Assembly (NCBI RefSeq): GCF_000829445.1
Contig: NZ_JXRQ01000017.1
Coordinates: 248,001-312,000, forward strand
Direction: 5' to 3'
Length of the DNA: 64,000 bases
Origin: Jeotgalibacillus alimentarius
GTDB taxonomy: Bacteria; Bacillota; Bacilli; Bacillales; Jeotgalibacillaceae
The translations under genes were made by a program, and so were the position numbers. Each line of letters starts with the position of its first letter. Position 1 is the first letter of the stretch. Shown in pieces: positions 9,983 through 22,506 of this stretch. Below the pieces are notes generated by a model, which saw nothing but the letters and a program-made list of their open reading frames with translations, was not told the origin of the DNA and did not search any database.

Positions 9983-10777
9983 ATGGAGGAGAATTGGAAT
10001 GACATTGATCAATTCACTAAAAGTTCAATAAAAGAAGCAGGAAGTAAGATCATTGATTCATTTGATGAAGTGTTAAAGATACAGACTAAAAGCAATGTCA
10101 ATGATCTGGTCACTAATATGGATAAACAGATTGAAAAATATTTTGTTGAGAAAATAAAAGATCATTATCCAACGCACAGAGTACTTGGTGAAGAAGGCTT
10201 TGGTGATCAGGTGGAAGACACAGCCGGAACAGTCTGGATTATTGACCCGATTGATGGGACGATGAACTTTGTCCATCAGCAGAGAAATTTTGCGATATCG
10301 ATCGGGATCTTTCATGAAGGTGTCGGTATGCTCGGCTATATCTATGATGTTGTAGCTGACGAGTTGTATCATGCACGTAAGGGGCAGGGAGCATACCTTA
10401 ATGAAGAAAGACTTTCTCAACTCGGAGAAGTTCCGGTTGAAGAAGCTATTCTTTCGATCAATGCTACCTGGCTAGTGCCGAATAAAAAGGTAAATCATGA
10501 ACAATTCGCATCGCTGGTCAGAAGAGTCCGCGGGACAAGGTCTTATGGCTCTGCTGCCATCGAACTGGCATACATTGCAGCCGGCCGTCTGGATGGTTAC
10601 CTGACAATGAGGCTTTCTCCGTGGGATTTTGCAGGAGGTAAGGTACTGATCGAAGAAGTGGGAGGCACGATCACTGACCTTAAAGGAAACGACCTTTCAC
10701 TGGTCGAAAATTCCCCCGTATTCGCAGGAAATCCGGCCGTCCACAGCGAAGTGCTGGACAAATATTTAAAACATTAG
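9983..10777 (+). CDS. yktC: Inositol monophosphatase family protein (YktC)
   Basis: A Mg2+-dependent phosphatase of 265 residues. The metal-binding set is complete: GEEG near residue 70, DPIDGTMNF near residue 88, and WDFAGGKVLIEEVGG near residue 215. Substrates of the Bacillus enzyme include inositol-1-phosphate; other sugar phosphates or nucleotides such as pAp or NADP are possible within this superfamily. AGGAGG at 9970-9975 is 7 nt before ATG 9983. Confidence 0.88.
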   Translation: MEENWNDIDQFTKSSIKEAGSKIIDSFDEVLKIQTKSNVNDLVTNMDKQIEKYFVEKIKDHYPTHRVLGEEGFGDQVEDTAGTVWIIDPIDGTMNFVHQQRNFAISIGIFHEGVGMLGYIYDVVADELYHARKGQGAYLNEERLSQLGEVPVEEAILSINATWLVPNKKVNHEQFASLVRRVRGTRSYGSAAIELAYIAAGRLDGYLTMRLSPWDFAGGKVLIEEVGGTITDLKGNDLSLVENSPVFAGNPAVHSEVLDKYLKH

Positions 10778-10802
10778 CTTGCTGTTCAGTGCAAAGCTAA
10801 CA

Positions 10803-10834
10803 AAAAAGCTGAGACAATGCTGTCTCAGCTTTTT
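10803..10834. terminator. Terminator between yktC and ylaF
   Basis: 14-bp stem (10803-10816 with 10821-10834) flanked by A and T tracts; usable by both convergent genes. Confidence 0.85.
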
Positions 10835-10838
10835 AACA

Positions 10839-11021
10839 TTAACTTTCTGCCTGCTCACGAAACTTCTTCTTCGTTTTAAACCCCATACCAAATACCGCAA
10901 TGACAGCAATAATAGATATAATTGCACCAATCGCACTTCGCTCGGCAATTGCGATCCCAATACCTGACATAGCAATGACCGCAGCAAAAGCAAACAGGAT
11001 AAATACCATGTTATTTTTCAT
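10839..11021 (-). CDS. ylaF: YlaF-like small membrane protein (DUF5325)
   Basis: About 60 residues with two hydrophobic helices (residues ~3-22 and ~28-46) separated by AERSA, and a basic C-terminus, so a two-span membrane protein of unknown role. It is divergent from typA, as ylaF is in B. subtilis. The second of two ATGs (11021) is 6 nt from GGAGG; the first (11027) abuts that site. Confidence 0.75.
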   Translation of the reverse strand: MKNNMVFILFAFAAVIAMSGIGIAIAERSAIGAIISIIAVIAVFGMGFKTKKKFREQAES

Positions 11022-11079
11022 CGTCATCCTCCTCTATACAGTCATTTTACATAATTCATTTCTATAATTCCACCTATTG

Positions 11080-11088
11080 TGATACAAT
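11080..11088 (+). promoter_or_regulatory. Extended -10 promoter of typA
   Basis: TG-A-TACAAT at 11080-11088, with a weak -35 (TTCTAT) 17 bp upstream, leaves a leader of about 40 nt before typA. Confidence 0.45.
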
Positions 11089-11132
11089 AGTACAGTTAGA
11101 AAAGATTAGAACGTAAAAACAGGAGTGAAATA

Positions 11133-12977
11133 ATGACGAATCTTAGGCAAGACTTACGAAACATTGCAATTATTGCTCACGTTGACCATGGGAAAACAAC
11201 TTTAGTAGACCAGCTATTGAAACAATCAGGTATCTTTCGATCAAATGAGCATGTAGACGAACGTGCAATGGATTCGAACGACATTGAAAGAGAACGCGGT
11301 ATTACCATCCTTGCGAAAAACACTGCGATTCAATATAAAGATACACGTATTAACATTCTCGATACACCTGGACACGCAGACTTTGGTGGAGAAGTGGAAC
11401 GTATCATGAAAATGGTTGATGGTGTTCTTCTTGTAGTCGATGCATATGAAGGCTGTATGCCACAGACCCGCTTTGTACTGAAAAAAGCGCTTGAACAGAA
11501 TTTGACACCAATTGTAGTTGTGAACAAAATTGACCGTGACGCTGCCCGTCCTGCAGAAGTAATTGATGAAGTACTTGAACTATTCATCGAACTTGATGCG
11601 AACGAAGATCAGCTTGAATTCCCGGTCGTTTATGCTTCGGCAATTAATGGAACAGCAAGTCTGGACCCTGAACAGCAGGATGAGACGATGGAGTGTCTGT
11701 ATGATTCAGTTGTAGAGAACATTCCTGCACCAGTTGATAACAGTGCTGACCCGCTTCAATTCCAGATTGCTCTTCTTGATTATAACGACTATGTAGGCCG
11801 TATCGGAATCGGTCGTGTATTCAGAGGAACGATTGAAGTAGGACAACAGGTTTCATTAATGAAGCTTGACGGCAGTGTGAAAAACTTCCGTGTTACAAAA
11901 ATATTCGGTTTCTTCGGCCTTAAGCGTGAAGAAATCCAGTCAGCTAAAGCCGGAGATCTAATTGCAGTATCCGGAATGGAAGACATTAACGTAGGGGAAA
12001 CAGTTACACCTGTAGACCATCAGGAAGCACTTCCTGTACTGCGTATTGATGAGCCGACTCTACAGATGACGTTCTCTGTCAACAACAGTCCATTTGCAGG
12101 ACGTGAAGGTAAGTTTGTTACTGCACGTAAAATCGAAGAACGTCTGGAAGCGCAGCTTGAAACAGATGTAAGTCTTCGTGTTGATCAGACTGATTCTCCT
12201 GATGCATGGGTTGTATCAGGTCGTGGTGAACTGCACCTTTCAATTCTGATTGAAAACATGAGACGTGAAGGATATGAGCTGCAGGTTTCTAAACCTCAGG
12301 TAATCGTACGTGAAATTGATGGTGTCCGCTGTGAACCGGTTGAGCGCGTTCAAATTGATGTGCCTGAAGATAATACTGGTTCTATTATTGAATCAATGGG
12401 TGCAAGAAAAGGCGAAATGCTTGATATGGTGAATAACGGAAACGGTCAGGTACGTCTTGTATTTATGATTCCTGCACGTGGTCTAATTGGATATACAACT
12501 GAGTTTATGACAATTACACGTGGTTTCGGTATCATTAACCACTCATTCGACAGCTACCAGCCAATGCAGCAGGGACGCGTCGGTGGACGTCGTGCCGGAG
12601 TACTTGTATCTATGGATAAAGGCCAGGCATCACAGTATGCAATTCTTGGCGTTGAAGACCGCGGTACAATTTTTATTGAACCTGGTACTGAAGTATATGA
12701 AGGAATGGTTGTTGGAGAGCACACGCGTGAAAATGACCTGACTGTTAATGTAACAAAGATCAAAGCAGCTAATAATATCCGTTCTGCCAACAAAGAGCAG
12801 ACAACTACACTTAAAAAAGCGAGACTGATGACGCTTGAGGAATCTCTTGAGTATCTGAATGATGATGAGCTTTGTGAAATTACGCCAGAGACAATCAGAA
12901 TCCGCAAAAAGATTCTTGATAAAAACGAACGTGAGCGTGCTCAGAAAAAGCAAAAGTACGCTGAAGCAGGCAAATAA
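11133..12977 (+). CDS. typA: Translational GTPase TypA/BipA
   Basis: A ribosome-associated GTPase of 614 residues related to EF-G and LepA, linked to 50S assembly and stress or cold growth in other bacteria. The G-domain motifs are intact: HVDHGKTTL (G1), [18 protein letters not shown] (switch I region), DTPGHADF (G3) and NKIDR (G4). Domains II, III, V and the TypA-specific C-terminal domain with [10 protein letters not shown] follow. It has its own promoter and precedes ylaH by 22 bp. Confidence 0.96.
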   Translation: MTNLRQDLRNIAIIAHVDHGKTTLVDQLLKQSGIFRSNEHVDERAMDSNDIERERGITILAKNTAIQYKDTRINILDTPGHADFGGEVERIMKMVDGVLLVVDAYEGCMPQTRFVLKKALEQNLTPIVVVNKIDRDAARPAEVIDEVLELFIELDANEDQLEFPVVYASAINGTASLDPEQQDETMECLYDSVVENIPAPVDNSADPLQFQIALLDYNDYVGRIGIGRVFRGTIEVGQQVSLMKLDGSVKNFRVTKIFGFFGLKREEIQSAKAGDLIAVSGMEDINVGETVTPVDHQEALPVLRIDEPTLQMTFSVNNSPFAGREGKFVTARKIEERLEAQLETDVSLRVDQTDSPDAWVVSGRGELHLSILIENMRREGYELQVSKPQVIVREIDGVRCEPVERVQIDVPEDNTGSIIESMGARKGEMLDMVNNGNGQVRLVFMIPARGLIGYTTEFMTITRGFGIINHSFDSYQPMQQGRVGGRRAGVLVSMDKGQASQYAILGVEDRGTIFIEPGTEVYEGMVVGEHTRENDLTVNVTKIKAANNIRSANKEQTTTLKKARLMTLEESLEYLNDDELCEITPETIRIRKKILDKNERERAQKKQKYAEAGK

Positions 12978-12999
12978 TTAAGAGGAGCTGACAACCTCC

Positions 13000-13311
13000 A
13001 TGGTGAATGTAGAAGACCGCTTATCATTTTTTCCTGCGCTGTACAGAGTTGATGCCAACCCTGATGCAGGAATGTGGTATCTTTACCTCACGATTATATT
13101 ATTGTCAATTGTCGTCTATAAGCTTGGCTTTGCGAAAAAGCTGCCACCGCTGAAATCTGCACTGATTTATCTGTTTCTGATTTTAGGGTGTACAGTTCTT
13201 ACGTTTCTGGCGGTCTTTTTACCAGTCACAGAAGGATTGATTATTGCAGCACTTATCCTGATCATTTATAAGATCAGATTAAGACGTGAGCAGGCTAAAG
13301 GCACAGTTTAA
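13000..13311 (+). CDS. ylaH: YlaH-like membrane protein
   Basis: A 103-residue protein with three predicted membrane helices (residues ~25-42, ~52-70, ~73-92) and a basic end. It matches YlaH and follows typA as in B. subtilis. Function unknown. GAGGAG at 12982-12987 is rather far (12 nt) from ATG 13000, and GGAG (12984-12987) can pair with CTCC (12996-12999) next to the start, so initiation may be weak or regulated. Confidence 0.8.
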   Translation: MVNVEDRLSFFPALYRVDANPDAGMWYLYLTIILLSIVVYKLGFAKKLPPLKSALIYLFLILGCTVLTFLAVFLPVTEGLIIAALILIIYKIRLRREQAKGTV

Positions 13312-13350
13312 TACAATGGATAAGGAACGAAGTGAAACTTCCTCTATATC

Positions 13351-13386
13351 AGAAAAGACACCTGATCCCAGGTGTCTTTTCTTTTT
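13351..13386 (+). terminator. Terminator of typA-ylaH
   Basis: Perfect 14-bp stem (13351-13364 with 13369-13382), 4-nt loop, then TTTT. Confidence 0.9.
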
Positions 13387-13649
13387 AATGGAAAGCTGAA
13401 ACTGCATAAATATTTTCGTTAGATATGCGGTTCTAAAAAGATATAATGAATAATATTGTATATAAATTCTTAAAATTGTATATGATTTTAAACATCTAAA
13501 AATTGGTGATTTATCTGTAATTTTTAAATTTAAAAGCTGTCAAGACACCTTTGTAAAGGCATTTCGCTCAAATTTACCTCACATGTACATGTAAAAATAA
13601 AAAAATTTTGATCTGCAAAAAAATGCACAGTATCGCATAGTATCAATGA

Positions 13650-13663
13650 TGTAAACGATTACA
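13650..13663 (+). promoter_or_regulatory. Perfect cre site upstream of the ilv-leu promoter
   Basis: TGTAAACGATTACA is a full, palindromic match to the CcpA site, centred about 88 bp before the predicted start at ~13745. A cre at a similar distance upstream activates the ilv-leu operon in B. subtilis, so activation is more likely than repression. Confidence 0.8.
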
Positions 13664-13697
13664 TTTTATTTAAAAATTCTAATTTGTCAAAAAACTT

Positions 13698-13712
13698 AAT
13701 TTTCAGCTGTTG
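13698..13712 (+). promoter_or_regulatory. CodY-like site at the -35 region of ilvE
   Basis: AATTTTCAG (13698-13706) matches the first nine bases of the CodY box AATTTTCWGAAAATT exactly; the last six match poorly. It overlaps the -35, where CodY would block RNA polymerase when branched-chain amino acids and GTP are high. The rest of 13387-13709 is very AT-rich and shows no gene. Confidence 0.45.
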
Positions 13713-13738
13713 ACGGACTTGTATATCCGCGTTATGAT
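13710..13738 (+). promoter_or_regulatory. Sigma-A promoter of the ilv-leu operon
   Basis: TTGACG (13710-13715) and TATGAT (13733-13738) with a 17-bp spacer, about 50 bp before the ilvE start. Confidence 0.8.
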
Positions 13739-13792
13739 TGTCAACAATTCAAGCCTACGGGCAACGATAAAGCGATGGAAGGAGTGAATAAG

Positions 13793-14692
13793 GTGAGTGA
13801 ACAATTAATTTTTCTAGATGGAGAATTTGTTTCAAAACAAGATGCTAAGATCTCAGTTTATGATCATGGTTTCTTATACGGCGATGGGGTGTTCGAAGGT
13901 ATTCGCTCCTATAATGGAAATGTATTTCGCCTCGAAGAACACCTTGTAAGGCTGTATGATTCTGCTAAATCAATTCTGCTTGAAATCCCTTATACCAAAG
14001 AGGAGATGCAGCAGATTATTATTGAGACACTGCAGAAGAACAACTTGAAAGACGGTTATATCCGATTAGTTGTATCACGTGGTGTTGGCAACCTTGGACT
14101 TGATCCATTTACATGTAAGAGACCAAGTGTAATTGTCATCGCTGAATCCTTAGCACTGTTTCCGAAAAAGCTTTATGAAACTGGCATTGAAATTGTTACA
14201 GTTGCCAGCAGAAGAAACCGTTCAGATGTATTGAGCCCGAAAGTAAAATCACTGAACTACTTAAATAACATCTTAGTGAAAATTGAAGCCGGTCTCGCAG
14301 GTGTACCTGAAGCATTGATGCTGAATGATCAGGGTTACGTAGCAGAAGGTTCTGCTGACAATATCTTTATTGTCAGAGGAAATAAGATCCTGACGCCTCC
14401 CGGTTATGTGGGGGCACTTGAAGGGATTACAAGAAATGCAATTATTGAACTGGCAAAAGATAAAGGTTATGAGATGGAAGAAGCAGTATTTACAAGACAT
14501 GATGTATATGTAGCAGATGAAGTTTTCCTAACAGGTACTGCAGCGGAAGTCATTGCAGTCGTAAAAGTGGATGGACGCGTTGTAGGTGAAGGTGTCCCTG
14601 GAAAAGTAACAAACGATTTACTTGAATCTTTCAGAGAATTAGTCATTAAAGACGGTGTAAAGGTATATAATTCAGCATTAAATGCAGGTTAA
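13793..14692 (+). CDS. ilvE: Branched-chain amino acid aminotransferase
   Basis: A fold-type IV PLP aminotransferase of 299 residues that interconverts Leu, Ile and Val with their 2-oxoacids. Family features are YDHGFLYGDGVFEGIR near residue 28, the PLP-lysine segment SPKVKSLNYLNN near residue 155, and the C-terminal TGTAAEV. GTG 13793 is 8 nt from AAGGAG; the upstream ATG 13775 lies before the ribosome site and is unlikely. It belongs to the short IlvE type found at the head of the ilv operon in the B. cereus group, not the longer YbgE/YwaA type. It is the first gene of the operon and lies upstream of the T-box. Confidence 0.92.
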   Translation: MSEQLIFLDGEFVSKQDAKISVYDHGFLYGDGVFEGIRSYNGNVFRLEEHLVRLYDSAKSILLEIPYTKEEMQQIIIETLQKNNLKDGYIRLVVSRGVGNLGLDPFTCKRPSVIVIAESLALFPKKLYETGIEIVTVASRRNRSDVLSPKVKSLNYLNNILVKIEAGLAGVPEALMLNDQGYVAEGSADNIFIVRGNKILTPPGYVGALEGITRNAIIELAKDKGYEMEEAVFTRHDVYVADEVFLTGTAAEVIAVVKVDGRVVGEGVPGKVTNDLLESFRELVIKDGVKVYNSALNAG

Positions 14693-14744
14693 CTTTTTTA
14701 TCGCTTAACTTTCGTGAGTTAAAGCAATTATACGTTAAATCATT

Positions 14745-15008
14745 GATGAGGTTAAAGTACGCAGCAATGGGCTTTTACAGAGAGCCGGGATTGGTGGAAC
14801 CCGGTATTGCCAGCTGTGTATGACATCCCCTCGGAGTGGAACACTGAAAATTTGCAGTAGGTGTTCACGGACATTTGTTCGTTATCAAAGAACAGGTTAT
14901 CTGTTCATGAGGCAGCTTTTGCTGCGAAGTAGGGTGGTACCATGAAAAGTCTTTCATCCCTATACAAAGGATCACGTGTCTATTTGTATGGGTTTGAAAG
15001 GCTTTTTC
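14745..15008 (+). promoter_or_regulatory. T-box leader, probably tRNA-Leu responsive, between ilvE and ilvB
   Basis: The T-box sequence AGGGTGGTACCATG (14931-14944) is followed by a long terminator hairpin (left arm from about 14944, right arm to about 15004) ending in a T run. Upstream, stem I is visible: helix 14764-14768 with 14806-14810, and the distal hairpin CCGGG (14785-14789) with CCCGG (14800-14804). A CTC triplet (14830-14832) followed by GGAG fits a leucine specifier, as in the B. subtilis operon; this assignment is inferred. Uncharged tRNA would stabilise the antiterminator and allow transcription into ilvB. It accounts for nearly all of the gap 14693-15045. Confidence 0.92.
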
Positions 15009-15045
15009 ATTTGTTTAAAAAAGGATTTAAAGGAGGCATGTTTCA

Positions 15046-16782
15046 ATGAGTGTGCAAGTAAATGCGAAACAGGCAGAAGCACTTGGCGGTGATGTACAGA
15101 AGCAGGCAGTTCAGGGAGCGGATATATTTATTCAATCTCTTCAAAACGAAGGTGTGGAAATGATTTTTGGGTATCCGGGTGGCGCAGTGCTCCCGATCTA
15201 TGACGCACTGTATAAGAACCCGATCCCGCATATTCTCGCAAGACATGAGCAGGGAGCGATCCATGCTGCTGAAGGATATGCAAGGGTTTCAGGTAAAACA
15301 GGCGTTGTGATCGCAACATCCGGGCCGGGTGCTACTAACCTGGTAACAGGCATTGCCGATGCAATGATGGATTCGCTGCCGCTCGTTGTGTTTACAGGCC
15401 AGGTGGCAAGTGCAGTAATTGGAACTGATGCTTTTCAGGAAGCAGATATTGTTGGCATTACTCAGCCGATCACAAAGCATAACTATCAGGTGAAAGACGT
15501 AAATGATTTGCCGAGAATTATTCATGAAGCATTTCATATCGCATCGACAGGCAGACCGGGACCGGTACTCGTTGACATCCCGAAAAATGTATCAAATGAA
15601 GTGTTTACAATGGCTGAGGTAAAGCAGACGGAAGTGAATCTGCCGGGTTATCAGCCTACGACTACACCAAATTTTCTGCAGATTCAGAAAGTAGCGCAGG
15701 CAATTCAAAAGGCTGAAAAGCCGCTCGTGCTTGCAGGAGCAGGCGTGCTTCATGCCAAAGCTTCAGAAGAGTTGACTGCTTTTATTGAACAAACCGGAAT
15801 ACCGGTTACTAATACACTGCTGGGTCTCGGAACGATCCACGGTGAGCACGAACAATTCCTGGGTATGGCTGGTATGCATGGCACATATGCCGCAAACATG
15901 GCGATCTGTGAATGTGACTTGTTAATCAACTTCGGTGCCCGTTTTGACGATCGCTTAACCGGAAACCTTGAACACTTTGCACCGAATGCACAAGTCATCC
16001 ATATTGATATTGATCCGGCAGAGATTGGCAAAAATGTCCCGACGGATATTCCAATCGTTGCAGATGCAAAAGAAGCACTGCAGGCATTATTAAAGCTTGG
16101 AATCAAATCGGACGGGATTGAAAAATGGACGAACCATCTGAACAGCATGAAGGAAGAATACCCGCTTCATTATAAGAAAGAAGAAGAAGGGATCCTCCCA
16201 CAGGAAGCAATTGAACTGCTTCACAAACATACCGGCGGAGATGCAATCGTCACTACCGATGTTGGGCAGCATCAAATGTGGGCAGCACAATATTATAAGT
16301 TCAATCATCCTGATCACTGGGTGACATCAGGCGGACTTGGCACAATGGGCTTTGGCTTTCCGGCAGCCATTGGCGCACAGCTTGCAAAACCGAAAGAAAC
16401 AGTCATCGCTATCATAGGAGATGGCGGCTTCCAGATGACGCTGCAGGAACTGTCACTATTGCAGGAAAGTCAAATTCCGGTAAAAGTTGTCATCTTGAAT
16501 AATCAGTGTTTAGGTATGGTAAGGCAGTGGCAGCAGACGTTCTATCAGGAAAGATATTCGCAGTCACTCATGCCATCACAGCCTGATTTTGTAAAGCTTG
16601 CAGAAGCTTATGACCTTGAAGGTTATAAAGTAACCAGTCTGGATGAGGCAGATGAAATATTCGAAAAAGCAATGAATTCAAATAAGCCGGTCCTGATCGA
16701 CTGCAGGGTAAAACAGATTGAAAATGTATACCCGATGGTTGCACCAGGAAAAGGGCTGCATGAAATGTTAGGGGTGAAATGA
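15046..16782 (+). CDS. ilvB: Acetolactate synthase, large (catalytic) subunit
   Basis: The TPP enzyme of 578 residues joins two pyruvates, or pyruvate and 2-oxobutyrate, in the first common step of Val, Leu and Ile synthesis. Present are [14 protein letters not shown], the catalytic Glu in [33 protein letters not shown], the FAD-binding middle domain and the C-terminal TPP motif [12 protein letters not shown] closing with NN. AGGAGG at 15031-15036 is 9 nt before ATG 15046. It is the first gene under T-box control and overlaps ilvH. Confidence 0.96.
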   Translation: MSVQVNAKQAEALGGDVQKQAVQGADIFIQSLQNEGVEMIFGYPGGAVLPIYDALYKNPIPHILARHEQGAIHAAEGYARVSGKTGVVIATSGPGATNLVTGIADAMMDSLPLVVFTGQVASAVIGTDAFQEADIVGITQPITKHNYQVKDVNDLPRIIHEAFHIASTGRPGPVLVDIPKNVSNEVFTMAEVKQTEVNLPGYQPTTTPNFLQIQKVAQAIQKAEKPLVLAGAGVLHAKASEELTAFIEQTGIPVTNTLLGLGTIHGEHEQFLGMAGMHGTYAANMAICECDLLINFGARFDDRLTGNLEHFAPNAQVIHIDIDPAEIGKNVPTDIPIVADAKEALQALLKLGIKSDGIEKWTNHLNSMKEEYPLHYKKEEEGILPQEAIELLHKHTGGDAIVTTDVGQHQMWAAQYYKFNHPDHWVTSGGLGTMGFGFPAAIGAQLAKPKETVIAIIGDGGFQMTLQELSLLQESQIPVKVVILNNQCLGMVRQWQQTFYQERYSQSLMPSQPDFVKLAEAYDLEGYKVTSLDEADEIFEKAMNSNKPVLIDCRVKQIENVYPMVAPGKGLHEMLGVK

Positions 16783-17294
16783 TGAAACGTGTGATCACAA
16801 CAACAGTTATTAATCAAAGCGGCGTACTGAACCGGGTCACAGGATTACTCATGAAAAGGCAGTTCAACATTGAGAGCATTACTGTTGGACACACTGAACA
16901 GCCTGGCATTTCAAAAATGACTTTCGTTGTTCATGTGGAAGATCAGAGGAAGCTTGAACAACTGCTGAAACAACTGCAAAAACAAATTGATGTGCTAAAA
17001 GTAAATGATATTTCTGATAAGGCGATTGTGACCAGAGAATTGGCACTGATTAAAGTACTTTCACCGCCTGCAGTCAGAAGTGAAATCACCAGTATTATCG
17101 AGCCTTTCCGGGCAACGGTGATCGACATGAGTAAAAACGTGATCACAGTTCAGGTCACTGGTGATCCTGAAAAAGTTGAGGCATTCATTGATCTGGTGAG
17201 ACCATATGGCATCAAAGAGATGACGAGAACAGGCGCGACAGCCTTCGTCAGAGAAAATCAGAAAACACCATCGCAGCAATTATCCATTTTATAA
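16782..17294 (+). CDS. ilvH: Acetolactate synthase, small (regulatory) subunit
   Basis: A 170-residue ACT-domain protein that stimulates IlvB and confers valine feedback. The N-terminal ACT domain has NQSGVLNRVTGLLMKRQFNIES; a C-terminal regulatory domain follows from about residue 80. Two ATGs (16779, 16782) overlap the ilvB stop; the second is better spaced from AGGGGTG. The following 101-bp gap to ilvC has only imperfect hairpins. Confidence 0.94.
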   Translation: MKRVITTTVINQSGVLNRVTGLLMKRQFNIESITVGHTEQPGISKMTFVVHVEDQRKLEQLLKQLQKQIDVLKVNDISDKAIVTRELALIKVLSPPAVRSEITSIIEPFRATVIDMSKNVITVQVTGDPEKVEAFIDLVRPYGIKEMTRTGATAFVRENQKTPSQQLSIL

Positions 17295-17365
17295 AGATTT
17301 TTAAAGAACAGCATAAAACCTCAGCTGAGTCTCCACAGAGGAATTCAGCGTGATATAAAAACTAA

Positions 17366-19952
<2,587 letters not shown>

Positions 19953-19970
19953 CACAGGGGAGGAATTATC

Positions 19971-21071
19971 ATGAAAAAAACAGTAGCAGTTCTGCATGGA
20001 GACGGAGTCGGACAGGAAGTAACAGAAGCAGCAGTGAAAGTTCTCCAGTCGGTTGGACGGAGATTTGACCATACATTTGAGGTTAAAAAAGGGCTGATCG
20101 GCGGAATTGCTATTGATGAGACAGGTTATCCTCTGCCGAAAGAAACAATTGATGCATGTGAGAAAAGTGATGCTGTCCTGCTTGGGGCAGTTGGCGGTCC
20201 TAAATGGGACCAGAATCCTTCAGAACTCCGTCCGGAGAAAGGGCTTCTGGGCATCAGAAAGCACTTTGGTCTATTTGCCAACCTTAGACCAGTAAAAGCC
20301 GTTAAGGGAATGAGCGAAGCATCCCCACTGAAAGATCATCTATCAAAAGATGTAGATATGATGATTGTCAGGGAATTGACAGGCGGCCTTTATTTCGGTG
20401 AACCAAAAAGAAAAACACATAACGGTGCGGTTGATTCCCTGACCTATTCACGGGAGGAAATCGAACGGATTGTTGAACAGGGATTTGAACTTGCACGTTT
20501 GAGAAAAGGAAAAGTAACGTCAGTTGATAAAGCAAATGTACTTGAAACAAGTAAGCTTTGGAGAGAAGTGGTAGAAGAGAAGAAAGCCCACTACCCTGAT
20601 GTTGAAGTTGAACATTTGCTTGTTGATGCAGCAGCGATGAAGCTGATCACCCAGCCGGGGTCATTTGACGTTGTTGTCACAGAAAATCTTTTCGGAGATA
20701 TCCTGAGTGATGAAGCTTCTGTGCTGACAGGCTCACTGGGTATGCTGCCATCAGCAAGTATCCGTTCAGACGGCTTTGGACTATATGAACCGGTACACGG
20801 GTCAGCACCAGACATTGCAGGAATGAATATTGCAAACCCGTCAGCTGCAATTCTGTCAGTTGCGATGATGCTGAAGTACTCATTTGGAATGGAAACAGAA
20901 GCATCAGCAGTTGAAACAGCTGTATACAGCGTATTTGACGATGGTTATTGTACAACTGATGTGCAGAAGTCGGGACACCGCGTACTGACAACTTCTGCTT
21001 TTGCAGATAAAGTGATTGAAGAGCTTGAAAGAGAGCTGGTATCAGACCATATCATGTCTGCTTATGTATAA
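19971..21071 (+). CDS. leuB: 3-isopropylmalate dehydrogenase
   Basis: A 366-residue NAD+-dependent oxidative decarboxylase. Typical segments are AVLHGDGVGQEV at the start, LLGAVGGPKWD, RELTGGLYFGEP, and GDILSDEASVLTGSLGMLPSAS. GGGAGGAATTATC precedes the ATG. It lies 18 bp after leuA. Confidence 0.96.
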   Translation: MKKTVAVLHGDGVGQEVTEAAVKVLQSVGRRFDHTFEVKKGLIGGIAIDETGYPLPKETIDACEKSDAVLLGAVGGPKWDQNPSELRPEKGLLGIRKHFGLFANLRPVKAVKGMSEASPLKDHLSKDVDMMIVRELTGGLYFGEPKRKTHNGAVDSLTYSREEIERIVEQGFELARLRKGKVTSVDKANVLETSKLWREVVEEKKAHYPDVEVEHLLVDAAAMKLITQPGSFDVVVTENLFGDILSDEASVLTGSLGMLPSASIRSDGFGLYEPVHGSAPDIAGMNIANPSAAILSVAMMLKYSFGMETEASAVETAVYSVFDDGYCTTDVQKSGHRVLTTSAFADKVIEELERELVSDHIMSAYV

Positions 21072-21090
21072 GTGAGGAGGGAACAGTCTT

Positions 21091-22494
21091 ATGGCGAAGA
21101 CGATTATTGAAAAAGTTTGGAACGACCATATCGTATATGAAGAAGAGAATAAACCGGACCTTCTCTATATTGACCTGCACCTGATTCATGAAGTGACATC
21201 ACCGCAGGCATTTGAAGGCTTAAGATTAAAAGGAAGAAAAGTCAGAAGACCTGATTTAAGCTTCGCCACAATGGATCATAACGTACCTACAAAAAATCGT
21301 GAAGTCATTAAAGATCCGGTGTCAAAGCAGCAGATGAATACTCTTGCAGATAACTGTAAGGAATTCGGTATACCACTTGCTCATATGCATCATCCGGATC
21401 AGGGAATTGTTCATGTTATTGGGCCGGAGCTTGGTCTGACCCAGCCTGGCAAAACCATTGTATGCGGAGACAGCCACACCTCTACTCACGGAGCATTCGG
21501 TGCTCTTGCATTTGGCATCGGTACAAGTGAAGTGGAACATGTGCTGTCAACGCAGACACTATGGCAGTCCAAGCCGAAGACAATGGAAATCAAAGTAGAG
21601 GGAGACCTCGGATTTGGTGTTACTGCCAAAGACGTCATTCTTGCCATTATTTCAAAGTTCGGAGTAGACGCTGGTACAGGATATGTCGTTGAGTATACCG
21701 GAGATGCAATCAGGAAGATGTCAATGGAAGAGCGCATGACGGTGTGTAACATGTCCATTGAAGCTGGTGCCCGTGCAGGTCTGATCAGTCCTGATGAAAC
21801 AACAGCTGAATTTTTGAAAAACCGCGCCTACGTGCCCGCCGATCAATATGAAGAGCTGAAAGAAAAATGGCTTAGCTATGCGACAGAAGAAGGCGCGGTC
21901 TATGATAAAACGCTGACCATCCACGCTGATGAGATTGAGCCATTTGTAACATGGGGCACGAACCCGTCAATGGGATCCGGAATATCAGCTCATGTGCCAA
22001 CTGCTGAAGACTATACGCAAAACTCAAAAAAAGAGGAGTTAAAGCAGGCACTAGCCTATATGGATCTATCAGAGGGAATGCCGATTACCGACATTGAAAT
22101 TCAGCATGTATTCATTGGGTCCTGTACAAATTCACGGATCGGTGACTTGAGAGCTGCAGCTAAGGTAATTGAAGGTAAGAAGGTACATGAAAATGTCACA
22201 GCAATCGTTGTACCCGGTTCATTTACGGTTAAAATGAAAGCTGAAGAAGAAGGACTTGATCAGGTATTCAAAGATGCCGGATTTGAGTGGCGGGAGTCAG
22301 GATGCAGTATGTGCCTGGCGATGAATGATGATATTGTACCTGCCGGTGAAAGATGTGCTTCTACTTCTAACCGTAATTTCGAAGGCAGGCAGGGGGCGGG
22401 AGCAAGAACGCACCTGGTCAGTCCTGCGATGGCTGCAGCTGCTGCAGTCACAGGCAAGTTCACAGATGTCCGAAAGATGAATGTTTACGCGTAA
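21091..22494 (+). CDS. leuC: 3-isopropylmalate dehydratase, large subunit
   Basis: Aconitase-family [4Fe-4S] subunit of 467 residues. The cluster cysteines are in GSCTNSR (near residue 347) and SGCSMC (near residue 407); CGDSHTSTHGAFG is the substrate-binding segment. It works with LeuD to isomerise isopropylmalate. The gene begins 19 bp after leuB. Confidence 0.96.
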   Translation: MAKTIIEKVWNDHIVYEEENKPDLLYIDLHLIHEVTSPQAFEGLRLKGRKVRRPDLSFATMDHNVPTKNREVIKDPVSKQQMNTLADNCKEFGIPLAHMHHPDQGIVHVIGPELGLTQPGKTIVCGDSHTSTHGAFGALAFGIGTSEVEHVLSTQTLWQSKPKTMEIKVEGDLGFGVTAKDVILAIISKFGVDAGTGYVVEYTGDAIRKMSMEERMTVCNMSIEAGARAGLISPDETTAEFLKNRAYVPADQYEELKEKWLSYATEEGAVYDKTLTIHADEIEPFVTWGTNPSMGSGISAHVPTAEDYTQNSKKEELKQALAYMDLSEGMPITDIEIQHVFIGSCTNSRIGDLRAAAKVIEGKKVHENVTAIVVPGSFTVKMKAEEEGLDQVFKDAGFEWRESGCSMCLAMNDDIVPAGERCASTSNRNFEGRQGAGARTHLVSPAMAAAAAVTGKFTDVRKMNVYA

Positions 22495-22506
22495 GGAGGG
22501 AAGTTG

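Noticed and set aside
13572-13595. Tandem ACATGT palindrome near 13581-13592
   Set aside because: Twelve bases of this kind are expected by chance in AT-rich spacer, and no regulator consensus fits.
14703-14734. Possible separate promoter or terminator between ilvE and the T-box
   Set aside because: The -35 and -10 matches (TTAACT, TATACG) are poor and the hairpin is imperfect with no T run; not enough to claim.
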